Source: Bifidobacterium tissieri (GTDB lineage: Bacteria; Actinomycetota; Actinomycetes; Actinomycetales; Bifidobacteriaceae). From it: 51,921 nt of DNA. Shown piece after piece: positions 25,403 through 34,559 of this stretch (position 1 is its first letter; each line of letters begins with the position of its first letter). The notes beneath the pieces are model-generated. The model saw only the letters and a program-made list of their open reading frames with translations, made no database searches and had not been told where the DNA came from. Position numbers and translations under genes: made by a program. Where the stretch lies: assembly GCF_002259645.1 (NCBI RefSeq), contig NZ_MWWV01000014.1, positions 1 to 51,921 of the forward strand, read 5' to 3'.

Positions 25403-28060
25403 TTGGCAGACGAAACCAATAGCAACGGCAACGAGCCTGAGCAGAACGACGAGCGCGCGGAGCACTCGCTCGAACCCACCAGCCCGCAGGCCGGCGAGAA
25501 GCTGGAACTCGACGAAAACCGCATCCAGCACACCGACATCCAGCAGGAGATGCGTCAGTCGTACCTCGACTACGCCATCTCCGTGATCGTGGAACGTGCA
25601 CTGCCGGACGTGCGCGACGGTATGAAGCCCGTGCATCGTCGTATCGTGTACGCGATGTACGACGGCGGCTACCGTCCCGATCGCGGCTACTCCAAGTGCG
25701 CGCGACCCGTCGCCGACGTCATGGGTAACTACCACCCGCACGGCGACGTCGCTATCTACGATTCACTTGTGCGCATGGCACAGCCGTGGTCCATGCGATA
25801 CACGCTCGTCGATGGACAGGGAAACTTCGGTTCGGCCGGTGACGATCCGCCCGCTGCAATGCGTTACACGGAGTGCCGCATGATGCCGCTCGCCATGGAG
25901 ATGGTGCGCGACATCGACAAGGACACCGTGGACTTCGTTCCCAACTACGACGGTCGTACGCAGGAGCCGACCGTGCTGCCCGCACGATTCCCGAACCTGC
26001 TCGCCAACGGATCGTCCGGCATCGCCGTCGGTATGGCCACCAATATCCCGCCGCACAACATGCGCGAACTGGGCGAGGCCGTGCACTGGACGCTCGACCA
26101 TCCCGAAGCCACCCGCGAGGAGCTGCTCAACGCGCTCATCGGCATCATCAAAGGACCGGACTTCCCCACCGGCGCCACGATCCTCGGCCATAAGGGCATC
26201 GAGCAGGCGTACCGCACCGGCCGTGGTCTGATCACCATGCGTGCCGTGGTGAACACCGAGGAGATCAAGGGCCGCATGTGCCTGGTGGTCACCGAGCTGC
26301 CGTATCAGGTGAACCCGGATCGTCTGGCCGCGTCCATCCGCGAAGGTGTGCGCGATGGCAAGATCCAGGGCATCGCCGACATGCGCGACGAGACGTCCGG
26401 CCGTACCGGTCAGCGACTCGTGCTCGTGCTCAAGCGCGACGCCGTGCCGAAGGTCGTGCTCAACAACCTGTACAAGCACTCGCAGCTGCAGCAGACGTTC
26501 GGCGCGAACATGCTCGCGCTGGTCGACGGCGTGCCGCGTACGCTCTCGCTTGACGCGTTCATCCGCCACTGGGTGAGTCACCAGCTCGAAGTGATCGAAC
26601 GCCGTACCCGCTATCTCAAGCGTGAGGCCGAGGAGCGCGATCACATCCTGCAGGGTCTGCTCAAGGCGCTCGACGCGATCGAGGAGGTCATCCGACTCAT
26701 CCGTTCCAGCCAGGGCCGTGAGGATGCCCGTCCGAAGCTGATGGAGTTCCTCGACATCGATCAGGTGCAGGCCGACGCGATCCTGTCCATGCAGCTGATC
26801 CGACTGGCCAACATGGAGGCGCAGAAGATCATCGACGAGCATGAGGAACTCATGCGCAAGATCGCCGATTACAACGACATTCTCGCCAAGCCGGAACGTC
26901 AGCGTCAGATCGTGGGCGACGAGCTCGACGAGATCGTCGACAAGTACGGTGACGAACGTCGTACCAAGATCCTCCCGTTCAGCGGCGAGGTGAACATGGA
27001 GGACCTGATCGCCGAGGAGAACGTGGTCGTCACGGTCACGCACTCCGGCTACATCAAGCGCACCAAGGCCGACGAATACCGCGCCCAGCATCGCGGCGGC
27101 AAGGGCATCAAGGGTGCCAAGCTGCGCGAGAACGACGTGGTGGACCACTTCTTCCTCACCAGCACACACAACTGGCTGCTGTTCTTCACGAACGCCGGCC
27201 GCGTGTACCGCATCAAGGGCTATGAGGTGCCGGAGGGCTCGCGCGACTCCAAGGGATCGCATGTGGCCAACCTGCTGCAGCTCGCACCCGACGAGAAGAT
27301 CCAGCAGGTGCTGTCCATCCCGAACTACGAAGTGGCCGACTACCTGGTGCTCGCCACGCGCAGCGGCAAGGTGAAGAAGACCCGTCTGGCGGACTACGAT
27401 TCGCCGCGTCAGGGCGGTCTGATCGCCATCCGTCTGATGGAAAGCGAGAACGAGGACGGCACGATCGAAACCGACGAACTCGTGGGCGCCAACCTGTGCA
27501 ATGCGACCGACGACATCATCCTCGTCTCCCGCAAGGGCATGAGCCTCAAGTTCAAGGCCGACGACGAGCAGCTGCGACCCATGGGTCGTCAGACCGCCGG
27601 CGTGCAGGGCATGAAGTTCCGTGACGGCGACAGTCTGCTCGCCATGGACGTGGTGTCCGGCGACACCGACAAGGACCTGCTCGTGGTGACCGACGAGGGT
27701 TTCGCCAAGCGCACCGCGATCAGTGAATACCGTCTGCAGGGTCGTAACGGCTTCGGCGTGAAGGCCATGCAGCTGGCCGAGGGCCGCGGTTCGCTCGTGG
27801 GCGCGGTTGTGGTCGCCGAGGACGATCAGATCATGGCCATCATGAAGTCCGGCAAGGTGATCCGTTCCGATGTGGCCGAGGTGAAGCGCACTGGCCGCAA
27901 TACGCAGGGCGTGACCCTCGCCAAGCCCGACAAGGGCGACGAGATCATCTCCATCGCGCGCAACGAGGAGAAGGACGAGGACGAGACGGAGGGCACCGAG
28001 ACTGCGGTGCCGCAGTCTCAGCCCGAGTCTCAGCCTGAGCAGTCTCAGCCCGAGGACTGA
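25403..28060 (+). CDS. gyrA: DNA gyrase subunit A
   Basis: DNA-cleaving subunit of gyrase. The 885 residues begin at TTG 25403 with AAAGGA eight bases upstream. After ~40 variable residues comes the winged-helix core with [20 protein letters not shown] (quinolone-determining region) and the catalytic tyrosine Tyr155 in [10 protein letters not shown]. The C-terminal beta-pinwheel carries a GyrA-box-like HRGGKGIKG, typical of supercoiling gyrases rather than topoisomerase IV. The C-terminal tail is acidic then Gln/Ser/Pro-rich ([14 protein letters not shown]). A terminator hairpin follows within 12 bp. Confidence 0.97.
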   Translation: MADETNSNGNEPEQNDERAEHSLEPTSPQAGEKLELDENRIQHTDIQQEMRQSYLDYAISVIVERALPDVRDGMKPVHRRIVYAMYDGGYRPDRGYSKCARPVADVMGNYHPHGDVAIYDSLVRMAQPWSMRYTLVDGQGNFGSAGDDPPAAMRYTECRMMPLAMEMVRDIDKDTVDFVPNYDGRTQEPTVLPARFPNLLANGSSGIAVGMATNIPPHNMRELGEAVHWTLDHPEATREELLNALIGIIKGPDFPTGATILGHKGIEQAYRTGRGLITMRAVVNTEEIKGRMCLVVTELPYQVNPDRLAASIREGVRDGKIQGIADMRDETSGRTGQRLVLVLKRDAVPKVVLNNLYKHSQLQQTFGANMLALVDGVPRTLSLDAFIRHWVSHQLEVIERRTRYLKREAEERDHILQGLLKALDAIEEVIRLIRSSQGREDARPKLMEFLDIDQVQADAILSMQLIRLANMEAQKIIDEHEELMRKIADYNDILAKPERQRQIVGDELDEIVDKYGDERRTKILPFSGEVNMEDLIAEENVVVTVTHSGYIKRTKADEYRAQHRGGKGIKGAKLRENDVVDHFFLTSTHNWLLFFTNAGRVYRIKGYEVPEGSRDSKGSHVANLLQLAPDEKIQQVLSIPNYEVADYLVLATRSGKVKKTRLADYDSPRQGGLIAIRLMESENEDGTIETDELVGANLCNATDDIILVSRKGMSLKFKADDEQLRPMGRQTAGVQGMKFRDGDSLLAMDVVSGDTDKDLLVVTDEGFAKRTAISEYRLQGRNGFGVKAMQLAEGRGSLVGAVVVAEDDQIMAIMKSGKVIRSDVAEVKRTGRNTQGVTLAKPDKGDEIISIARNEEKDEDETEGTETAVPQSQPESQPEQSQPED

Positions 28061-28071
28061 TCGACGAATTC

Positions 28072-28117
28072 CGTGGGCTTCCTCCGCATGATGGTCATCT
28101 GCAGGAGGAAGCCCACG
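28072..28117 (+). terminator. Terminator after gyrA
   Basis: Perfect 14-bp stem CGTGGGCTTCCTCC (28072-28085) with 28104-28117 and an 18-nt loop, followed by ATTTCGTT. Confidence 0.75.
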
Positions 28118-28280
28118 ATTTCGTTGCGACAACCCTCACCGTGATAAAACCGCAATAAAACATGAGCGTCCCGGATTCCACGTCCCAAAAGGCTGGTAAC
28201 CTCGGGGCAGCAGACAGCATCGATACAGCATCGATCAAGCGTTGTGACGGTGCGATTCCTGAATTGTTGAAGGAGATTCA

Positions 28281-28856
28281 ATGAGCGACGAACAGTCAGT
28301 GCCGCAGGAGAACGCGGCCGAGGCTCAGCCGGTGCAGCCGGGGCATCGTACGTCCCGTTCCGCGGCATCCTCCCCCAAGCCGCTGATCAGCGAGGAGCAG
28401 GCAGCCGAGCATGAGGGCGTCGTCGAACCCGCTCCCGCGGCATTCAAGCCTGCGAGCCGTCCGGCCAAGTCCGAGCGCAAGTCCAGCGTTCCCCGCGCCC
28501 GTCGCATGAAGCTGTCCCTCACCAAGGTCGATCCGTGGTCGGTCACCAAGGTGTCGTTCCTGCTGTCCATTGCCGGCGCCCTGATCCAGGTGATCGCCGT
28601 CGCGCTGATCTGGCTGTTGCTCAACTCCATCGGTCTGTTCGACAACATCACGCAGATCGTTTCCACCACCGGTCTTGACAGCGGTGGTCTCGACATCGCC
28701 AGCTTCTTTGGCATCGGCAAGGTGCTGAGTGCCGTGACGATCTTCTCGATCTTCGAAATCGTATTGGTCACCGTACTCGCCACCATCGGTGCGTTCCTGT
28801 ACAACGTGGTGAGTTCGCTCGTCGGCGGCGTGCATCTCACACTTGGCGACGACTGA
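28281..28856 (+). CDS. DUF3566 membrane protein
   Basis: Actinobacterial DUF3566 protein, commonly the gene after gyrA. The 191 residues have a disordered N-terminal ~75 (Pro/Ala/Ser/Glu-rich) ending in basic RARRMKLSLTKVDPWSVTKV. Two membrane helices follow (about 95-115 VSFLLSIAGALIQVIAVALIWLL in part, and about 150-175 around IFEIVLVTVLATIGAFLYNV). LSLTKVDPWSVTKVSFL is the family-defining junction, placing the N-terminus in the cytoplasm. AAGGAGATTCA precedes the ATG. Function is not established; the position suggests a link to envelope or growth rather than to topology. Confidence 0.85.
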   Translation: MSDEQSVPQENAAEAQPVQPGHRTSRSAASSPKPLISEEQAAEHEGVVEPAPAAFKPASRPAKSERKSSVPRARRMKLSLTKVDPWSVTKVSFLLSIAGALIQVIAVALIWLLLNSIGLFDNITQIVSTTGLDSGGLDIASFFGIGKVLSAVTIFSIFEIVLVTVLATIGAFLYNVVSSLVGGVHLTLGDD

Positions 28857-28890
28857 TCGACGACGGTACGTCACGACTGACGACAACGAC

Positions 28891-28924
28891 AAGAGGGGCT
28901 CTTCCAATAGGAAGAGCCCCTCTT
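28891..28924. terminator. Strong terminator hairpin after DUF3566 gene
   Basis: Perfect 15-bp stem AAGAGGGGCTCTTCC (28891-28905) with 28910-28924, and an AATA loop. It lies between convergent genes and can act in both directions. Confidence 0.8.
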
Positions 28925-28950
28925 CATATCCGTAGATCCATATCATTCGC

Positions 28951-29037
28951 GAGTGGTTCGTGCGCACGTCATTAGTGTGATCACACTAACCACGCACACA
29001 CGAACCACTCACGTTAGTGTGATCACACTAACGTGAG
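28951..29037. promoter_or_regulatory. Two TTAGTGTGATCACACTAA palindromes in a nested inverted repeat
   Basis: Exact 18-bp palindromes lie at 28972-28989 and 29014-29031, centres 42 bp apart (about four helical turns). The second extends to a perfect 30-bp palindrome (29008-29037). A 12-bp inverted repeat GAGTGGTTCGTG (28951-28962 with 28999-29010) flanks the first. They lie between the convergent DUF3566 and opcA genes, where an operator would be unexpected. Same motif at 49488, 51185 and 51261. Confidence 0.7.
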
Positions 29038-29062
29038 AGATCACACGTGATAGATCAGTAGA

Positions 29063-29977
29063 TCAGTAGTGGTCGACCATGCGCCAGCCCTTGGTGATGA
29101 CCTCGGCGTATTCCTCGTCGGGATCAAGTCGACGCAGTTCCTCACTCAGGCATTCGACCATCGAACGACGCGGCAGGGAGATGCGCTGTTCGGCCTGTCC
29201 CGGCTGGCTGATGATCGCCGTGGTCTTCTCGCCGCGCTCAAGGCTGGTGATGCCATCCTCACGATGGAAGTACACACCCATCAGCGTGTCCTCCTCCGTG
29301 CGCTCGATGCGGGTCGGCGCCTGCAGCGCCACGGCCAGCCAGGACGCCAGAAGGTCCACACACAGGCGATTACCGCCGCGGACCACCACGGACTCGACGG
29401 GCAGATACGGCGGCTGATCAAGCATGGAGGCCAGAACGCCGCGCCACACGGTCAGGCTGGTCCACGACATATCGGTATCGCGCGGCGACCAGTTGGCACG
29501 CAGCGCGGTGAACAGCGCCTCCGGATTCGGCGACTCCATCGCGTCGGTGACACGGCTCGTGGCCATGCGGCCGATAGGATCCTCGGCCAGATTCTCCGGT
29601 GCCTTGGACGGCCACCATGCCACGATCGGCGAATCGGGGACCAGCAGCGGAATTACCAGGGTGTCAAGATGACGGGTCAGGCCGTTCGTCGGACGCAGCA
29701 CGATCACCTCGCCGGCGCCGGCGTCGGCACCGAAGCGCACCTGCGCGTCAAGACGGGACTCGGTGATCTCCGGATGCGCGACCAGTGCGATCACGCGGCA
29801 CGGATGCTCACGGCTGGCGGTGTTGGCGGTCTCCACGACCTCTTCCAGATGCTCCTCGTCGGTGGAGATCAGCAGGGTGAGCACACGGCTCTGCGCGGAC
29901 TCGCCGCGTTCCTTGTGCAGCTGATCGATACGACGCGAGATCTCGGCCGTGGTGCTGTTCGGCAGTTCAACGATCAT
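29063..29977 (-). CDS. opcA: Glucose-6-phosphate dehydrogenase assembly protein OpcA
   Basis: Actinobacterial/cyanobacterial OpcA, an allosteric partner of glucose-6-phosphate dehydrogenase. The 304 residues begin MIVELPNSTTAEISRRID and contain SREHPCRVIALV (about 54-65), EVIVLRP, LLVPDSPIVAWWPSKAPENL (about 111-130) and the C-terminal SLPRRSMVECLSEELRRLDP. These are ordered as in the family, and the length is normal. GAGGAGCGAACA precedes the ATG. It lies 58 bp behind zwf on the same strand, so the two form an operon. Confidence 0.93.
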   Translation of the reverse strand: MIVELPNSTTAEISRRIDQLHKERGESAQSRVLTLLISTDEEHLEEVVETANTASREHPCRVIALVAHPEITESRLDAQVRFGADAGAGEVIVLRPTNGLTRHLDTLVIPLLVPDSPIVAWWPSKAPENLAEDPIGRMATSRVTDAMESPNPEALFTALRANWSPRDTDMSWTSLTVWRGVLASMLDQPPYLPVESVVVRGGNRLCVDLLASWLAVALQAPTRIERTEEDTLMGVYFHREDGITSLERGEKTTAIISQPGQAEQRISLPRRSMVECLSEELRRLDPDEEYAEVITKGWRMVDHY

Positions 29978-30035
29978 TGTTCGCTCCTCGTTTCGTTCTC
30001 ATGCGCCTGTTTGGTCGTTTTCGCGGTTCCGCTGA

Positions 30036-31562
30036 TCACGGCAGTCGCCAGGCGCGACCGTCGGCGGCGAGCATCTCGTCGGCCTCCGCGGGGCCCCACG
30101 TGCCGGCGCGGTACTGCTGCGGCTGACCGAGCGTGGCCCAGTACTCTTCGATCGGGTCGAGGATCTGCCAGCTGAGATCCACTTCCTTGGTGGTCGGGAA
30201 CAGCGGCGGATCGCCAAGCAGCACGTCCAGGATCAGACGTTCGTAGGCCTCCGGCGACGACTCGGTGAAGGAGCTGCCGTAGCTGAAGTCCATGTTCACG
30301 TCGCGCACTTCCATGGCGGTGCCCGGCACCTTGGCACCGAAGCGGAGCGTCACGCCCTCGTCGGGCTGCACACGGATCACCACCGCGTTCGAGCCGAGTT
30401 CACGGGTGGCGGTGGTTTCGAACGGCAGGTGCGGCGCGCGTTTGAACATCACGGCGATCTCGGACACGCGCTTGCCCAGACGCTTGCCGGTACGAAGGTA
30501 GAACGGCACGCCGGCCCAACGGCGGGTGTCGACGTCCAGACGAACGGCCGCATACGTTTCGGTGGTGGACTTAGGGTCCACGCCGCGCTCCTCGAGATAG
30601 CCGACGACCTTTTCGGAGCCCTGCCAGCCGCCTGAGTACTGGCCTCGCGCGGTGTGATGGCTCAGGTCCTTCGGCAGGCGCACGGCGGAAAGCACCTTGG
30701 TCTTCTCGGCGGCCAGGTCGGCGGCGGAGAACGAGACCGGCTCCTCCATGGCGGTGAGCGCGAACAGCTGCAGCAGGTGGTTCTGGATCACGTCACGCGC
30801 AATGCCGATGCCGTCGAAGTAGCCGGCACGCGAACCGATGCCGAAGTCCTCGGCCATGGTGATCTGCACGTGGTCGACGTAGTTTGCGTTCCACACCGGC
30901 TCGAACATCATGTTCGCGAAGCGCAGGGCGAGCAGGTTCTGCACGGTCTCCTTGCCGAGATAGTGATCGATGCGGAACACGGAATTCGGATCGAACACTT
31001 CGGACACCACGCGGTCGAGCTCCTGCGCGCTGGCCAGATCATGACCGAACGGCTTCTCGATGACCACGCGACGCCATGCGCCCTCGGGCGACTTGGCCAG
31101 ACCGGATGCGGCGAGCTGGCGGGAGACCACCGGGAACGCGCTCGGTGGCACGGACATGTAGAAGGCGTGATTGCCGCGGGTGCCGCGGTCGCGGTCCAGG
31201 TCGGACACGGTGTTGGACAGGCGGGTGAACGCCTCGGAATCGTCGAACGCGCCGGAGACGAAACGCAGACCGGATGCCAGCTGCGCGAAGGTCGCCTCGT
31301 TGAACGGCGTACGGCAACGGGCGCGTACGCACTCCTCCACATACTTGGCGAAATGCTCGTCGGTCCAGTCACGGCGACCGAAGCCGATCAGTGCGAATCC
31401 TGCGGGCAGCAGACCGCGGTTGGTCAGATCGTAGACCGCGGGCAGCAGTTTCTTCTTGGCGAGATCGCCGGTCACACCGAAGATGACCAACGAGCACGGG
31501 CCTGCGATGCGTGGCAGTCGCAGGTCATGCGGGTTGCGCAATGGGTTGGTGAAGTCTGGCAT
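30036..31562 (-). CDS. zwf: Glucose-6-phosphate 1-dehydrogenase
   Basis: Oxidises glucose 6-phosphate to 6-phosphogluconolactone with NADP+, the entry to the oxidative pentose phosphate route. The 508 residues carry the dinucleotide-binding FGVTGDLAKKKLLP (about 28-41), VIEKPFGHDLASA and the active-site RIDHYLGKETVQNLL. The C-terminal substrate-fold region includes PFYLRTGKRLGKRVSEI. AAGGAGGAGAG directly precedes the ATG at 31562. In bifidobacteria hexose flux runs mainly through the phosphoketolase shunt, so this enzyme probably serves NADPH and pentose supply. opcA follows. Identification secure. Confidence 0.96.
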   Translation of the reverse strand: MPDFTNPLRNPHDLRLPRIAGPCSLVIFGVTGDLAKKKLLPAVYDLTNRGLLPAGFALIGFGRRDWTDEHFAKYVEECVRARCRTPFNEATFAQLASGLRFVSGAFDDSEAFTRLSNTVSDLDRDRGTRGNHAFYMSVPPSAFPVVSRQLAASGLAKSPEGAWRRVVIEKPFGHDLASAQELDRVVSEVFDPNSVFRIDHYLGKETVQNLLALRFANMMFEPVWNANYVDHVQITMAEDFGIGSRAGYFDGIGIARDVIQNHLLQLFALTAMEEPVSFSAADLAAEKTKVLSAVRLPKDLSHHTARGQYSGGWQGSEKVVGYLEERGVDPKSTTETYAAVRLDVDTRRWAGVPFYLRTGKRLGKRVSEIAVMFKRAPHLPFETTATRELGSNAVVIRVQPDEGVTLRFGAKVPGTAMEVRDVNMDFSYGSSFTESSPEAYERLILDVLLGDPPLFPTTKEVDLSWQILDPIEEYWATLGQPQQYRAGTWGPAEADEMLAADGRAWRLP

Positions 31563-32047
31563 GACTCTCCTCCTTGAAAGCGAATGGTCGTGGCATGGAT
31601 GCGCTGACGTGGTTTCCGTTTGTACCAGAATCCACGCCGATCGTGCGGTCCGTTGCCGTTGTTTGGGGCAAGACACGACTATTCGCTGGCCGGTTGGTTC
31701 GATGTTCAGTTGTTTGTACGTGTTTGGTTGTGCTGGCGCACATGCTCATGGAATGCGGGCGGGCGACTCATCGCATGCATAACGGTGGTGCATGGCTATA
31801 CCTGTGCCTTGCAGCATTCCCCCGATGCGCCGATGATTCGGCATCCCTAATTGCATAAAGATACTACGAATCTAAGCCCAAGGTGCTATGAAGTCCATAG
31901 CCGGCACATCCGTATTGCCGTAGGCGTATGGAGTGGGTCGGCTGGATGTCAGAACGGTCATATGGATACTTATCGAACGGTAGATAGTGGCCGATGCAAA
32001 GACGGAAAGGCCGAAAAGGCCACGGGTCGTGCGGTAATCTGGTGCGC
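31563..32047. other. Divergent gap between zwf and tetR 1, no gene seen
   Basis: About 485 bp between two divergent genes; it should hold both promoters. I see no coding region, repeat or operator palindrome in it. Just before the tetR ATG, TAATCT (32036-32041) lies seven bases upstream with no ribosome site, so a leaderless transcript is possible. Confidence 0.4.
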
Positions 32048-32677
32048 ATGGTTGAGGCGAGGAAAAAGAAGATCCGCAAGGCGCCCGAGGAGCGCAAGGC
32101 GGAGATCGAGCAGGCGGCGCTCAAGCTCATCAGCGAACGGGGATATAACGGCATTTCGCTGAAGGACATCGCTGACGAGGTGGGGATCAGCCAGCCGGGG
32201 CTGCTGCATTACATCGGTAACAAGGAGGGGCTGCTGTCCCTGCTGATCACCGACGTGTACGACACGTCTGGCACTCCGGATGAGTTTCTGAAATCCGGTT
32301 TGCCGGGCAGTGACCCCGAAGCTCCGCATTTCCCTGCCTATCTGCGATATCTGGTTCGGCACAACGCGGCGCGACGGACCATGGTGCAGCTGTTCATGGT
32401 GCTGGGGTCTGAGGCGCTCAATGAGCAGCATCTATTGCATGACTACTACATGAACCATGAGGCAGGCGTGTGGAAGACGTATTCCGCGTATCCGTGGAAG
32501 CTCCCTCCGGAGGTGGGAGGATGGGAGAACATGCGGCAGACCGTGCGTATGGTGCTGGAGGCAATGGATGGCGTCCAGTTGCGCTGGTTGCGTGAGCCGC
32601 CGATCGACTATTACGACGAGTGGCTGGCGTTCGAGCGCATACTGTTCCCGTCCCCGGTGTGGGATGCGTATCGGTGA
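32048..32677 (+). CDS. TetR-family regulator 1 of the sugar arm
   Basis: Ligand-responsive repressor. In 209 residues the N-terminal TetR helix-turn-helix spans about 17-64 (KAEIEQAALKLISERGYNG, ISLKDIADEVGISQPGLLHY). The C-terminal ligand domain ends in EAMDGVQLRWLREPPIDYYD and LFPSPVWDAYR. The second TetR protein here (41572-42198) ends almost the same way, so the two are paralogues, probably sensing related sugars or their metabolites. It precedes the MFS-GH42 operon, whose promoter carries a TTATCTA-N8-TAGATAA-type operator. I infer that this protein binds it and the matching sites before the GH5 and second GH3 genes. The ATG at 32048 lacks a ribosome site; a GTG two codons earlier is possible. 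Confidence 0.88.
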   Translation: MVEARKKKIRKAPEERKAEIEQAALKLISERGYNGISLKDIADEVGISQPGLLHYIGNKEGLLSLLITDVYDTSGTPDEFLKSGLPGSDPEAPHFPAYLRYLVRHNAARRTMVQLFMVLGSEALNEQHLLHDYYMNHEAGVWKTYSAYPWKLPPEVGGWENMRQTVRMVLEAMDGVQLRWLREPPIDYYDEWLAFERILFPSPVWDAYR

Positions 32678-32737
32678 TGCGCCGATTGGCGGCGGTTTGA
32701 CGAACGTTTCTTGACGAACGTCTGAAGTGGCGACAGT

Positions 32738-32775
32738 GACGATGGCCCGGATCGTTGATGATCCGGGCCATCGTC
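32738..32775 (+). terminator. Terminator after tetR 1
   Basis: Sixteen-bp perfect stem (32738-32753 with 32760-32775, containing GATGGCCCGGATC) and a 6-nt loop, 60 bp past the stop. Confidence 0.8.
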
Positions 32776-32933
32776 GTATTGTGTGTCATACGATTCCATC
32801 TGGTGAGTTTTTATTGAATATCTAATAGATATTGATATGGCGATGTTGGTTGTTTGAGTGTGGTGATCAAAAACGCTCATAATGCAACGATTTATGTACG
32901 TTTGTACATATTATCTTTAATTTGTTTTCTGAA

Positions 32934-32990
32934 TTGACGAACATTGTCGGCGTGTCGTACTGTATAGTTATCTAACGGATGGTCGATAAC
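32934..32990 (+). promoter_or_regulatory. Promoter and TetR-type operator of the MFS-GH42 operon
   Basis: TTGACG (32934-32939) and TACTGT (32958-32963) are 18 bp apart. Directly downstream is TTATCTA, 8 bp, TCGATAA (32968-32989), bounded by G and C to give GTTATC...GATAAC. The same geometry recurs at 36856 and 45040. The operator covers the expected transcription start, so binding should repress. The surrounding gap 32776-33135 is AT-rich and otherwise empty. Confidence 0.65.
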
Positions 32991-33135
32991 GAATGTTGTG
33001 CATCGACCATCACTTGGGCGAACAGCCGGACGGACGGTGAAGTTCGGAACGAATCGCTCCGCCACATGCGCGTCACCTACGCGCTGAGCATGTCGAAGAA
33101 GACTGAACAAAGGTAGTCAAGGAAGGTTCATGACA

Positions 33136-34464
33136 ATGGCCGCTACTGCAACACTGTCCAAAGAGGAACGGCTCGCCGCGCATAACGCCGCGATCGCCGC
33201 CGCTGGCAAGGATCCCTCGCTCTCCCCCGAAACCGGCAAACCGGTCGCCAAATCCACGCTGTTCCGCTTCGGTGCGGGCTTCCTGATCTTCGGCATCCTG
33301 TGGATGAGCGGTCTCAGCATTGTTTCCGCCGTGCTGCTGCCCGAGCATTACAAGGCCATCGAAGGCGCCAACCCCGAAGCGCTCGTCGGCATCGTCAACT
33401 CGTTCACCGCCGTCGCATCGCTGGTCTCCAACCTGATGTTCGGCAACTTCTCCGATCGCTCCCGTTCCCGCTTCGGCCGCCGCACCCCGTGGATCGTGTT
33501 CGGTGCCCTGCTCGGCGGTGTGACGCTGTTCCTCACCGGCACCACGCATAACGCCGTGCTACTCACCATCTTCTACTGCGCCTGCATGGTTGGCCTCAAC
33601 TGCATGATCGCCCCGCTGGTCGCCATCCTCTCCGATCGCGTGCCCTCCGGCGTACGTGGCACCATGAGCGCGTTCTACGGTGCCGGTGCCACCATCGGCG
33701 CACCCATCGGCACCATGATCGGCGCTCTGTTCATCACCAACCTGATCCCCGGCTTCGCTGTCGCCGGCGTGCTCATGTTCCTCGGCGGCGTGGTCGCTGT
33801 GGTCATCATGCCGCGCGAACAGTCCGCCGACTACCTGCCCAAGGAGGAGGGATCCCTCAAGGACGTGCTCATGAGCTTCCGTCCGCCGAAGTTCTCCACG
33901 GCCCACGACTTCTACAAGGCGTTCGCCGGCCGCTTCTGCATGCTCGTCAGCTACCAGATGATCAGCGTGTACCAGCTGTACATCATCCAGAACTACATCG
34001 GTCAGAGCGTGGAGCAGTCCGCCGTCACCATCTCCGTCGTCTCCTCGATCATCATGGTCGTCTCGCTCGTCGGTTCGTTCATCTCCGGCCCGGTGTCCGA
34101 TCTCATCGGCCGTCGCAAGGTGCCAGTCATCGTCGCGTCCGTGTTGTTCGCCATCGGCATCGCCATGCCGTGGATCTTCCCCTCCTCGATGGGCATGTAC
34201 CTGTTCGCCGGCATCGCGGGCCTCGGTTACGCCGTCTACTCCGCGGTCGACCAGGCGCTGCTCGTCGACGTGCTGCCGAACAAGGAGGAGGCCGGCAAGG
34301 ATCTCGGCATCCTCAATCTGGCCACCACGCTCGGCCAGATGTGCGGACCGATCATCATGAGCGCCATCGTGGTCAACCTCGGCTACACGTTCGCGTTCCC
34401 CGTGTCGATCGCGCTGGCCATCATCGGCTGCTTCTTCATCCAGATCATCAAGGGCGTCAAGTAA
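33136..34464 (+). CDS. MFS sugar:cation symporter (GPH/SLC45-like) 1
   Basis: Inner-membrane transporter of about 442 residues with twelve predicted membrane helices. The cytoplasmic motif FSDRSRSRFGRRTPWI after helix 2 and the matching GPVSDLIGRRKVPV after helix 8 are typical of glycoside/disaccharide symporters. The N-terminal ~45 residues are cytoplasmic. I prefer the ATG at 33136 (nine bases after AAGGAAGG) over the one at 33130, which is only three bases away. GH42 follows after 95 bp, so the imported sugar is probably a beta-galactoside or related beta-linked oligosaccharide split inside the cell. It is homologous to the transporter at 49655-50935. Confidence 0.88.
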   Translation: MAATATLSKEERLAAHNAAIAAAGKDPSLSPETGKPVAKSTLFRFGAGFLIFGILWMSGLSIVSAVLLPEHYKAIEGANPEALVGIVNSFTAVASLVSNLMFGNFSDRSRSRFGRRTPWIVFGALLGGVTLFLTGTTHNAVLLTIFYCACMVGLNCMIAPLVAILSDRVPSGVRGTMSAFYGAGATIGAPIGTMIGALFITNLIPGFAVAGVLMFLGGVVAVVIMPREQSADYLPKEEGSLKDVLMSFRPPKFSTAHDFYKAFAGRFCMLVSYQMISVYQLYIIQNYIGQSVEQSAVTISVVSSIIMVVSLVGSFISGPVSDLIGRRKVPVIVASVLFAIGIAMPWIFPSSMGMYLFAGIAGLGYAVYSAVDQALLVDVLPNKEEAGKDLGILNLATTLGQMCGPIIMSAIVVNLGYTFAFPVSIALAIIGCFFIQIIKGVK

Positions 34465-34559
34465 CACCGACTCCCCTCCGGCGGGACGGGCCATCATGGT
34501 CCGCCCCGCTTCACTGTATCCAGCCAACATTCACAATCCATACTCAAAGGAGAGCCGCC

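Noticed and set aside
25763-28132. 789-codon open frame antisense to gyrA
   Set aside because: Same reason: His/Leu/Asp-rich translation typical of antisense frames of high-GC genes.
28972-28989. CRP-type binding site (core TGTGATCACA)
   Set aside because: The core resembles the enterobacterial CRP word, but the symmetric 18-bp motif and its placement between gene ends do not fit a CRP-activated promoter. No CRP-like protein is encoded here.
28861-29062. tRNA genes after gyrA, as found in some actinobacteria
   Set aside because: I looked for cloverleaf-like arms with TTCGA loops near here and found only the terminator and palindromes. No tRNA or rRNA gene was recognised anywhere in the window.
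34170-34559. Upstream extension of the GH42 frame into the transporter gene
   Set aside because: It overlaps coding sequence of the MFS gene in another frame; AAAGGAGAG fixes the start at 34560.
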